From positions 1-49,152 of the forward strand of contig JAIROK010000112.1 in the NCBI GenBank assembly GCA_031257555.1: a DNA stretch of 49,152 nt, read 5' to 3'. Made by a program: the position numbers and the translations under genes. The first letter of the stretch is position 1; each line of letters opens with the position of its first letter. The notes below the pieces were generated by a model. It had not been told where the DNA came from, did no database searches, and saw nothing but the letters and a program-made list of their open reading frames with translations. Shown one piece after another: positions 42,470 through 49,152 of this stretch. Origin of the DNA: Campylobacteraceae bacterium. Its GTDB lineage: Bacteria > Campylobacterota > Campylobacteria > Campylobacterales > Campylobacteraceae.

Positions 42470-43147
42470 TTATTTTAGATAAACGGTTTCGGAATAGTAC
42501 ATTGTGCCTACACCTCCTCCGCTGCTCCTGCCAATCCCAAGTCTTATGCCGCCATCTTCCGTTGCGTATATGCCCAATCTATCTCCCGTTATCTGCGTAT
42601 AGCTTGAGGGATAATCTGCTACTGCAGCTCCGCTAAATTTGTTAGTATTGGGGTCATACTCCAGATTGTTTTGTATGATTCCACCCATGCCAACAGGATT
42701 ATCTTCCCAAAACATGACAGCAAGTCCAAACGTTGAAGGAAGATAAAATTGATTTATTGTTAAAGCATCGGTTTCCAAATCGTACCAGGAGATACTAATA
42801 GAACCCATAAATATGTTATTAGTGTATGCAAGTCTTGATGTTCCACTTCCTCCCATACCATAATAACCCATGTACCCAAGCGTGCCGATTGTATCGCCTG
42901 ATGTTGTGACATAAAAGGAGTGTGTAAGCCCATCTTCTCCTATATATTGCGCAGTTAAAGTTGTATTCTTGTTCCACACAGGATTTGGGTTGCCCGTTGC
43001 TTTCTCCCAAACTGTAGTTTCTCCGGCTTTAACTACAGTAACGTCCGTACTGTTTTTTGTAACCGTACTGCTTGTTGTTATTTCCGTATTTCCTATTTTT
43101 AGCATCTTTAACACCCCTTTTAAAAGCTCTTTAAAAAACTTAAACAT
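42470..43147 (-). CDS. phage tail-fibre-cluster protein
   Basis: 225 aa, or 211 aa if it starts at the Met at 43105 (MLKIGNTEITTSS), which follows AAAGGGG and drops a cationic leader. Gly-rich stretches (GYMGYYGMGGSGTSR near 91, GRSSGGGVG near 206) and many beta-forming residues suggest an exposed fibre or receptor-binding part. No recognised family. Adjacent, without gap, to the 148-aa gene upstream. Confidence 0.6.
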   Translation of the reverse strand: MFKFFKELLKGVLKMLKIGNTEITTSSTVTKNSTDVTVVKAGETTVWEKATGNPNPVWNKNTTLTAQYIGEDGLTHSFYVTTSGDTIGTLGYMGYYGMGGSGTSRLAYTNNIFMGSISISWYDLETDALTINQFYLPSTFGLAVMFWEDNPVGMGGIIQNNLEYDPNTNKFSGAAVADYPSSYTQITGDRLGIYATEDGGIRLGIGRSSGGGVGTMYYSETVYLK

Positions 43148-43594
43148 TTAAAGTTCCTCTGCTCTTAAAAAGGCATAACTGCCAATTGTGCCTTTAGAGC
43201 ATATGCATTTTATTTCATATATCTTGTCCATTACACTTGCGATTAGGTTTGCGGATATAGAGTTTCTAACCCCTTCAAACAGAGTAAAGGTTTTGGTTTC
43301 ATTTGCATCAAAGTTGCCTATGTGCTGTATAACGGGAGTAACCGTTGTACTGTTGTCTATTACATACCCTTGTAGATAAGAATATGCCGGTTCTAAATAA
43401 GCATAGTCCGTTTTGTTTTTTATTAAAAGGGTCTTTGAGATGCTTTCGTTCATTAATGTAAATTCTATATCTCCAAACTCAACCGTTGCGGAGGCATTAT
43501 TTATATCTACATTGACACTCTTTTTAACGTTTTCTGCGGAGCTTAATGCAATATCTACCTCTGTTCCGTCTGCTTTTTCGTATATTAATGCCAT
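43148..43594 (-). CDS. phage tail-fibre-cluster protein
   Basis: 148 aa. N-terminus MALIYEKADGTEVDIALSS is a close variant of the N-terminus of the 600-aa fibre just upstream (YKKEDGIVVDI), suggesting a shared attachment element. The rest is beta-rich with a late CICSKG. No recognised domain. It begins 2 bases after the fibre stop. Confidence 0.6.
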   Translation of the reverse strand: MALIYEKADGTEVDIALSSAENVKKSVNVDINNASATVEFGDIEFTLMNESISKTLLIKNKTDYAYLEPAYSYLQGYVIDNSTTVTPVIQHIGNFDANETKTFTLFEGVRNSISANLIASVMDKIYEIKCICSKGTIGSYAFLRAEEL

Positions 43595-43595
43595 T

Positions 43596-45398
43596 TTATT
43601 CCTCTGTAATTGTTAAATTACTACCGCTTAGGCTTAGTTTAATAGGGCTATAGGGGCGAATATGACCGTTTTGGAATTCGAAGATTGGATGCTCTTGCAT
43701 AAAGGTAAACACTGTTGCGTTATTAGCTCCTATTGCTCCAACTCTTATATAAATAAATCCGTCTGCAGATGTAGGAAGTTCTGTTGTATACCAGCTTGTC
43801 GTACTTGTTGCGTCCAACTTAAATCCGCCTCCTGTTTGCACTTTTCCCTTAAGATACAGAGGTCTGTAGCTTGTGCAGTGTGCAAAGCCGTTAAATGTAA
43901 AGCTAAGATTTGCAGAGCTATAGTAATAGTTTAGCTGTGCATCGGAGCCGAAATATCCGTTTGCAGCTTTTGCAGAAGAGCCGGTATAAAACAAGATATT
44001 TCCTCTCAGTTTAAACGTTTGCGTGCTTGCAGTTTTCGTCGTTGCGTTTGTGTCGCCTGTGCAGGCTTCATAGAACTTGCCGTCTATACCCTCAAGTGCA
44101 AGCTTATATTTGTTTACTGCTGCGCCTGCCTGCAAGACGTTACCACCCAAACTTATTTGTGTAGTTGTGTCGTTATCTCCCCAATCGGGGTTAATGAGGA
44201 ACTGGAAATTTGTGCCGTTAAATACAACCTGTATTGTTTGTTTTGCAGGAATGCCGTAATTTGCGCTGCCAGTAAGATTAACGTCTCTAAATTGCAGGGC
44301 ATAAGATGTACCGTTTATGCTAAGTGTCGGCGTAGTTACATTGTTGCCAAGTTGCATGTAAAGGTTAAGTACGTCTCCTTTTGCAGGAATGTAATCAGCA
44401 GGAAGTCCGTCTACAATTTTAGCAGCTGTGTTTATAGCAGTTGCAGTTGTAGCGTAATAGACGTTGCCTGTTGCACTGTTAAGAGTGTCGAGAGTATCAA
44501 GTTTGGTTTTGTCTTCTTTGCTCATTAGTCCGTTTGCACTTGGCGTTGCAGTGCTGTAAGTTGTATTGTTATCCGCTCCCCATGCTGCCGTACCGTCTGC
44601 GCTCCAGCGCAAGATTTGTCCCGTACTGCCTCCGGACGGAATATGCTTGTTTCCTGTTGTTGTAGGGTGCGTGTAATTGTTTGCTCCCGTTGCAATGCCG
44701 CTTAGTTTTGTTTTTTCTGTAGTTGTGTAATCCTCTGTACTTAATTGTTTGCCTGTTACTTTGTCTACTTTGTCGCCCAAAGCCGTAACAAGGGAGTTAA
44801 TGGCATTTACAAGACTTGTTTTTACAGTAGTAGTTAAAGATGCAAGCGTTCCTATTGCCGTTGTAGCGGCTTTGCCTTTATCTCCCGCATATGCCGTGCT
44901 GCTCGTTTCTCCTAATGCAAGGGTGTCCGAAATAACTACGTAGGCACTCCCGCTCCATCTATACGTTTTATTTGTATCTTGTGCAACATATATTTTGCCG
45001 CTCTCTCCTGTTGCCGGAAATCCTGCAAGGTTTGCGTATTCCAGCACATCGTCTACGTAAGCGGGAAGTTGGGAAGATGGGACTTTACCGTCTGTGCCTA
45101 AACTTGCAACGCCTCCTGCTACGCCTTTTTGGCTTGCAGGTATTGCCGCATCCGCTTTTGTACCCTGTGCAGATGTCGCAAAACCAGCAGACCTCGTTTT
45201 AAAAGCTACTAAGCTCTTTAGTGCATTCCTAACTGTCTGCAATATCGCAGTTATTGCTGTGCTTGTAGTTGCAGGCAATGTATCGCTTGCCGTTGCGTCT
45301 GTAAGCGTAACATTTTTAGGAGCTGCTCCAACTTCATCCGGGGTAGGGATAATGTCCACTACTATTCCGTCTTCCTTTTTATAACTAAACTTTGCCAT
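43596..45398 (-). CDS. large phage tail fibre protein
   Basis: 600 aa. Thr/Ala/Ser/Gly-rich, low in Cys, typical fibrous protein. N-terminal anchor MAKFSYKKEDGIVVDIIPTP; family-like linkers KGVAGGVASLGTDGKVPSSQLP (phage fibre repeat near residue 90-112), TEKTKLSGIATGANNYTHPTT, and LMSKEDKTKLDTLDTLNSATG; C-terminal globular part with aromatic and Cys residues (about 430-600) is the probable receptor-binding tip. It is 10 bases downstream of a short fibre-N-terminal gene. Confidence 0.8.
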   Translation of the reverse strand: MAKFSYKKEDGIVVDIIPTPDEVGAAPKNVTLTDATASDTLPATTSTAITAILQTVRNALKSLVAFKTRSAGFATSAQGTKADAAIPASQKGVAGGVASLGTDGKVPSSQLPAYVDDVLEYANLAGFPATGESGKIYVAQDTNKTYRWSGSAYVVISDTLALGETSSTAYAGDKGKAATTAIGTLASLTTTVKTSLVNAINSLVTALGDKVDKVTGKQLSTEDYTTTEKTKLSGIATGANNYTHPTTTGNKHIPSGGSTGQILRWSADGTAAWGADNNTTYSTATPSANGLMSKEDKTKLDTLDTLNSATGNVYYATTATAINTAAKIVDGLPADYIPAKGDVLNLYMQLGNNVTTPTLSINGTSYALQFRDVNLTGSANYGIPAKQTIQVVFNGTNFQFLINPDWGDNDTTTQISLGGNVLQAGAAVNKYKLALEGIDGKFYEACTGDTNATTKTASTQTFKLRGNILFYTGSSAKAANGYFGSDAQLNYYYSSANLSFTFNGFAHCTSYRPLYLKGKVQTGGGFKLDATSTTSWYTTELPTSADGFIYIRVGAIGANNATVFTFMQEHPIFEFQNGHIRPYSPIKLSLSGSNLTITEE

Positions 45399-45408
45399 TT
45401 CTTGTTCC

Positions 45409-46056
45409 TTAGTATAATTTTAACAATATCGTGTCACTGCCTAAATCAGGCTCAGCCGTTAAAAATTCCCCTTCCGCAAAAAAGACAGGAATTTCGTCTT
45501 GTTTTTCTGCAACAGTTATACTTATCTGCTCCAGAGATGTTTGTATGCTGTTTTGTATGCTTGTTTGTACCTGCGTTATTTGTGTTTCAAGATTTGTTTT
45601 TATATCGTCCGCATATTTTTTTGTTGCAAAAATTAAAGATGAGTTAATCGTAAGCTCTGCATTTGCCCCGTTTATTTTAAGCATTACGCTTACTTTCAGT
45701 TCACTTGCCGCACCGCTGTTTTCATCTTCTTTATAAAAGCTTGGATAATTGCCTATTGCAATAAGAGTGTTTGTCTCATCATATATGCCTATTTCATGTA
45801 TGTAAAAATCTCCCGCAGTTACAGGGATAATGCATTCCGCAACAATAACGCTGTTGTCGCTTGGATGTTTTGTAAGGGAGAGAATGTTGGCTCTGTATAC
45901 TTCTTTTATAAGAGAAGTTTGGTTTTGGTCGGGAGTTATCTCTTCCCCGTTGCCGTCTCCAAATGCAATTTGCGTTAATTTTATAGTTGTGTTATTAGCT
46001 ATTGCCTGCGCTATTTTAGCTTTGCCTGCGATTGTGAGGATTATAGAGTAATTCAT
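45409..46056 (-). CDS. DUF3751-type tail fibre N-terminal protein (short)
   Basis: 215 aa. N-terminal 140 residues are the P2 gpH/DUF3751 fibre-attachment domain: ILTIAGKAKIAQAIANNTTI, AFGDGNGEEITPDQNQTSL, AGDFYIHEIGIYDE and LIAIGNYP. A coiled-coil-like stretch (about 150-190, TNLETQITQVQTSIQNSIQT) follows and the protein then ends. So it looks like a fibre base without a tip, perhaps an adaptor for the 600-aa fibre encoded next. It is a paralogue of the gene at 46063-47481. Confidence 0.8.
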   Translation of the reverse strand: MNYSIILTIAGKAKIAQAIANNTTIKLTQIAFGDGNGEEITPDQNQTSLIKEVYRANILSLTKHPSDNSVIVAECIIPVTAGDFYIHEIGIYDETNTLIAIGNYPSFYKEDENSGAASELKVSVMLKINGANAELTINSSLIFATKKYADDIKTNLETQITQVQTSIQNSIQTSLEQISITVAEKQDEIPVFFAEGEFLTAEPDLGSDTILLKLY

Positions 46057-46062
46057 TTTTTT

Positions 46063-47481
46063 CTATTCTCCCATTCCGCATGCTATGTAAGCTACACGAG
46101 AGCAAGCTCTTGCAATAATTTCAGAGTAGTGTTTAGTTTTTGTTATAACATCTATATTACTCTGTGTTCCACCCGCAGTTTTCTCAAGCGGTTGCCAAGT
46201 TAGAGTGTACATTTCGTCCGCAAAATTTTTCAAATATCCGATTAACATTAGTTTTTCACCGTTTCCTGTTATTGCTGTGCTTACCTCTTCGCCTTGTTCT
46301 ATCCACCCGCTTTTATATTTTCTATACCATTGAAATCCATTTTTGTATGTTTCTACTACATAATCTATATTTGCAGAAGTATTTGAAAGGTCTGTATTTG
46401 CCTTATTCTCGAGCGTATTTAAAAAGCCGTTCCAAATTGCTTCGCTTATCTCTTTATCTCCTGCATTTGCTATGTGCATAATAAAGGGATAACGTATCTG
46501 TCTGTTTCTTGTCTCTTCTGCAGTAGGAACAACCCTGGACGCGTCAAACGATACAATGCCCATAGGATCAGCCGCACCGTTTTTAACGCCGCCAACATAA
46601 TGCGTATATTTGTAAGAAAAAGGAGTTAAACCCTTAGGAGAAGCATATACTCTTTCATATGCATTTATATACCCAAAATCTCCCGCTATATTTTTTATTG
46701 CAGCACCGTAAAACCTGCCTGTTTCTACACTGTTAAGAGCTTGCATTAATCCTGCGCCGTCTGTAATTGTAGGCATTTTAAAGGCTTTTGCAGCTGCATT
46801 TAAGACAAAGAAGCCGCACGAACCGTTTTGAGAATCGAGCTGATAGAGATATTCTCCTGCTGTGCAGATAGGAAATTTCCCCTCTGTAAGCAGAGCATAA
46901 AACTGCGGAAACATCTCTTGTGTATAGGCTGCTCCGTCTAATCTTACCCATCCCGCAGGTAAATCCTTGCGAGCTGAGCTTGTAATCATGCCTATAAATG
47001 TGCCGCTTGGATTTTTCTTAATTTCTTCCATTACCCATTCGCGTGTTGCCATTATTGCAGATGGGTCTACTATAAGAGTTATGGCAGCAGTGTCGGATAC
47101 TTCCATAATCGCTTTAATCAATAAGTCTGTTTCTATGTCTAACGCTAAAGTAGGTTTATATGTTTCAGGGTAATTTCCTATCGCAATAAGGTCTTTATCT
47201 TCATCAATTAACCCTATTTCTCTTATCCAAAAGTTGCCCTTATCAGCAGGTATATAACCTTCGCAAACTACCCAATTTTTGTTTTCGGGGTGGATGGTTA
47301 TGGAGTTAAGAGTTGTACGATAAACCTCTTTTTTTAATGTTGTTGCCATAACATCGGGCAGGCTTACGGAACCGTTGCCGTCTCCAAATACTATGTGCTT
47401 TATCTTAATAGTAGTAGAATTTGCAATTGCAGCAGCAACCTTTGCTTTGCCTTTATTTGTAAGTATTATTTTGTATTCCAT
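46063..47481 (-). CDS. DUF3751-type tail fibre/collar protein (long)
   Basis: 472 aa. The same N-terminal domain as its neighbour (ILTNKGKAKVAAAIANSTTI, VFGDGNGSVSLPDVMATTL, GNFWIREIGLIDEDKDLIAIG), followed by a tail-collar-like region (about 168-330) with VRLDGAAYTQEMFPQFYALL and KAFKMPTITDGAGLMQALN and the IRYPFIMHIANAG motif typical of collar/fibre ends. It abuts gpI (one-base overlap), as P2 gene H abuts I. Confidence 0.82.
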   Translation of the reverse strand: MEYKIILTNKGKAKVAAAIANSTTIKIKHIVFGDGNGSVSLPDVMATTLKKEVYRTTLNSITIHPENKNWVVCEGYIPADKGNFWIREIGLIDEDKDLIAIGNYPETYKPTLALDIETDLLIKAIMEVSDTAAITLIVDPSAIMATREWVMEEIKKNPSGTFIGMITSSARKDLPAGWVRLDGAAYTQEMFPQFYALLTEGKFPICTAGEYLYQLDSQNGSCGFFVLNAAAKAFKMPTITDGAGLMQALNSVETGRFYGAAIKNIAGDFGYINAYERVYASPKGLTPFSYKYTHYVGGVKNGAADPMGIVSFDASRVVPTAEETRNRQIRYPFIMHIANAGDKEISEAIWNGFLNTLENKANTDLSNTSANIDYVVETYKNGFQWYRKYKSGWIEQGEEVSTAITGNGEKLMLIGYLKNFADEMYTLTWQPLEKTAGGTQSNIDVITKTKHYSEIIARACSRVAYIACGMGE

Positions 47482-48095
47482 TATTTATCTCCTGCTTTAA
47501 TTGTTATAGAGTGTGCGCTTTGCTGTGCAAGGGCTATATACATATTTCCCTGCAATACAATATCTGCGCTGTTTTGGGGATAGATTGTTGTTTTTGTGCC
47601 ATTTAGGCTTACTCCTCCTACATAAATATTGCCTTTGTGCTCTAAATTTAAACGCAGACAATCTATTAAACTCCTTGCGTTTTTATATCTTTTTGCAGTC
47701 TGTACAAGTCGGTCTAATAACTGCTGTGTAATACCTGTTATGTCAGGGTTGCTTTCTACCGTAACTCTAAAGTAATAAGGATCACCCTCATACTCTTGCC
47801 ATTCTTGTATGCCGGCATGTTTAAAAACAATAGCAAGGGCACGCTTGATACTATAGGGAGTGCCTGCGTAATAATGAATTTGGAATGCGTCTTGCAACAG
47901 TTCACGTGTCTGCTGCTCATTCAGTCCCAAAATATCTACATCAAAAGACTCCGCAAGGTGCGGTAAAATCTCTTTAGGGCAGGTTTTAGGCAGAATAGAT
48001 ATAACGCTAAGATTAAGGGCTTCAAACCGCTCTCCGCTTAGTATGTCAAGGGCTTTTTGTACGGCTGTTTTATGTGCGGGAAGTAACGTTACCAT
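47481..48095 (-). CDS. phage tail protein I (P2 gpI-like)
   Basis: 204 aa. gpI family: LPAHKTAVQKALDILSGERFEAL, then ILPHLAESFDVDILG, RELLQDAFQIHYYAGTPYSIKRAL and KHAGIQEWQEY, the conserved wedge-subunit motifs. It is a baseplate wedge protein that supports fibre attachment. Overlaps gpJ by seven bases and gpH by one. Confidence 0.9.
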   Translation of the reverse strand: MVTLLPAHKTAVQKALDILSGERFEALNLSVISILPKTCPKEILPHLAESFDVDILGLNEQQTRELLQDAFQIHYYAGTPYSIKRALAIVFKHAGIQEWQEYEGDPYYFRVTVESNPDITGITQQLLDRLVQTAKRYKNARSLIDCLRLNLEHKGNIYVGGVSLNGTKTTIYPQNSADIVLQGNMYIALAQQSAHSITIKAGDK

Positions 48096-49152
48096 TGTGC
48101 TTCCTCGTAATTAATATCCCACACAATGTCGTAAAATTCGTTATTTAATGCGGGTTGGTTTTCTACCTCTGCGTCGTTATCATCTATTTTCATAGCTGTT
48201 ATATCTGCGCGGTAGACGCCTTCTTGGTGCAAAATTTTATAAAGATAACTAAGGTTTACGTCTTCTCCTAAAGCAAATCTCTGCTTTGTTGCTTCTATCT
48301 TGTTATTTATTTCGCTCTGTCTGCCTAAGTCTAAAAGTCCTATTGTTGCGCTTACAGTTAAGGTTTTGCGTGTAGACATATAAACCTCTACTTTGTCTGT
48401 TAAAGGTCTAACGTCTTCTTTGTTAAGAGCTGTTAAAACGTCTTTGATTAAATCTTTTTCCTCGTTTAAGTCTAAATTATTTACTGTTCTTAGATAAATT
48501 TTTACTACGCCTGCAGGGTATTCTCCTGCAACTCCTACCTCTTCAATGTTAGTATTAATTGTTGCATAATACCTGTATGCATTAATGCTTCCTGCAGTAG
48601 AAAACCTCTCAAGGCTTAAAATAGCTCTTTCTCTAAACTTTTCATCGCTCTCCGCATCTGCGCCGTTTGTGTAACTTGTTGTCTGTTTTATGTTAAATAC
48701 AAATGGCTGAGGGTTTTGTACGTATTCTGTTTTAACTGTACTTTCTTTAACGTATTCGTCTAATTCTAAAGTACCCTCTGCTATTTTTTTGTTTGCTTCT
48801 ATCGTTACGTCGTAAACTAATCTTGCAATTTCTCCTTTGTTTGAACGAAACAGCGTATTTGCAGGGATTGTTACATTATTAGCTAATTCAATTGTAAGTT
48901 CAAATTTTACGGTTGCTCTTGGTTTTGCGCCCTTGAGGCGTTCAACACCGTAAAGAGCAACAATGTTATCTAAGTCAGAACCCGAAGCATAGGGGATAAG
49001 CATACTTAATACGCTGTCGTTTATGCGCGCTCTAAGGAGCAGTTCACGGTACGCTATGGCTTCTATTACCGCGATGTAAGGGTCGCTTTCCAACTCTTCG
49101 TAATCAGAAAATTTGGCTTTAAATATGTTTTTAATTTCTTGTTTTATAGTGT
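48089..49152 (-). CDS. phage baseplate assembly protein J (partial at window edge)
   Basis: The frame is open to the edge of the window, so the true start lies beyond 49152; 354 codons are visible. gpJ motifs: IEAIAYRELLLRARINDSVLSMLIPYASGSDLDNIVALYGV, then GADAESDEKFRERAILSLERFSTAGSINAYRYYA and VGVAGEYPAGVVKIYLRTV-type segments. It forms the baseplate wedge with gpI and gpW. The longest Met/Leu-started frame at 49093 is internal: sequence before it (EIKNIFKAKFSDYEELESDP) continues the family. Confidence 0.92.
   Translation of the reverse strand, partial: TIKQEIKNIFKAKFSDYEELESDPYIAVIEAIAYRELLLRARINDSVLSMLIPYASGSDLDNIVALYGVERLKGAKPRATVKFELTIELANNVTIPANTLFRSNKGEIARLVYDVTIEANKKIAEGTLELDEYVKESTVKTEYVQNPQPFVFNIKQTTSYTNGADAESDEKFRERAILSLERFSTAGSINAYRYYATINTNIEEVGVAGEYPAGVVKIYLRTVNNLDLNEEKDLIKDVLTALNKEDVRPLTDKVEVYMSTRKTLTVSATIGLLDLGRQSEINNKIEATKQRFALGEDVNLSYLYKILHQEGVYRADITAMKIDDNDAEVENQPALNNEFYDIVWDINYEEAQW

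Larger units (their letters stand above)
32000..49152. mobile_element. Mu-like transposable prophage with P2-like tail (partial)
   Basis: The host gene cas8b is interrupted at 32000. The inserted DNA begins TG and carries two transposase-site-like repeats next to the end. All its genes are on the minus strand: an accessory region, a dam methylase gene, then P2-type tail genes up to baseplate J at the window edge. This order (dam next to gpD, tail genes, and transposition genes at the other end) resembles Campylobacter CJIE1/CMLP1-type Mu-like prophages. Transposase, repressor, head genes and the other end lie outside the window. If transposition was Mu-like, the 5 bases before the end (31995-31999, GATAA) should be repeated at the far side. 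Confidence 0.85.

Noticed and set aside
44019-44528. Plus-strand 169-codon frame opposite the large fibre gene
   Set aside because: Shadow of the fibre gene; the repetitive Thr/Ala codons on the other strand produce a Cys/Val-rich open frame.

Overview
The window is AT-rich bacterial chromosome from a member of the Campylobacterota, most likely Campylobacter or a close relative; I do not name a species. The evidence is a nuo operon in which nuoE and nuoF are replaced by two unrelated small genes, as in Campylobacter and Helicobacter, and the divergent murD-mraY / gpmI-fabG cluster known from Campylobacter. The rightmost 17 kb is the near end of a transposable (Mu-like) prophage.

Layout. 1-644 is an AT-rich leader. 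645-14284 (+) is a tightly overlapping 14-gene respiratory complex I operon: nuoA, B, C, D, two small replacement subunits, nuoG, H, I, J, K, L, M, N. The lack of NuoE and NuoF fits an enzyme fed by flavodoxin or another low-potential donor rather than NADH. A strong hairpin terminator follows at 14565-14590. 14603-17622 (-) holds a decayed large secreted-protein gene with at least six lesions, and upstream of it a calcium-motif lipoprotein gene that is probably frameshifted near its 3' end. 17870-25063 carries housekeeping and envelope genes: a formylglycine-enzyme-like lipoprotein, a YCII protein, an ABC-F ATPase, a TauE/SafE permease, a DsbA-like oxidoreductase, a Na/Pi cotransporter-like protein and a membrane protein of unknown function. 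tRNA-Phe(GAA) is at 25512-25587. murD and mraY (-) and gpmI and fabG (+) follow.

Downstream of fabG, where acpP would be expected, a type I-B-like CRISPR-Cas operon starts: intact cas6, then cas8b from a GTG start overlapping the cas6 stop. cas8b is cut after about 89 codons at position 32000 by the prophage. No CRISPR array and no other cas genes are visible here; they would lie beyond the far prophage end.

The prophage (32000 to beyond 49152, genes on -) starts with TG and two 23-bp direct repeats 33 bp apart, as expected for transposase-binding sites. Then comes an accessory region in two transcription units. Each is driven by a consensus TTGACA-N17-TATAAT promoter inside a duplicated block of about 95 bp that carries three 13-bp repeats at an exact 32-bp period; the repeat core resembles the phage-end repeat. 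The units encode unknown small proteins, an HTH protein and a zinc-finger/Myb-like protein. A Dam-type methylase gene follows, preceded by large dyads and a G8 tract. The rest is a P2-like contractile tail module (D, X, U, T, E/E' with a programmed -1 frameshift site, FII, FI, a tail-fibre cluster, I, J). The window ends inside the gene for baseplate protein J. The mix of Mu-type ends, dam and P2-type tail genes resembles the Campylobacter CJIE1/CMLP1 prophages.

Most notable: a mobile phage inactivating a CRISPR effector gene, the 32-bp-period operator arrays whose core is shared with the phage terminus, and a moron-like region that is a reasonable place to look for anti-defence genes.
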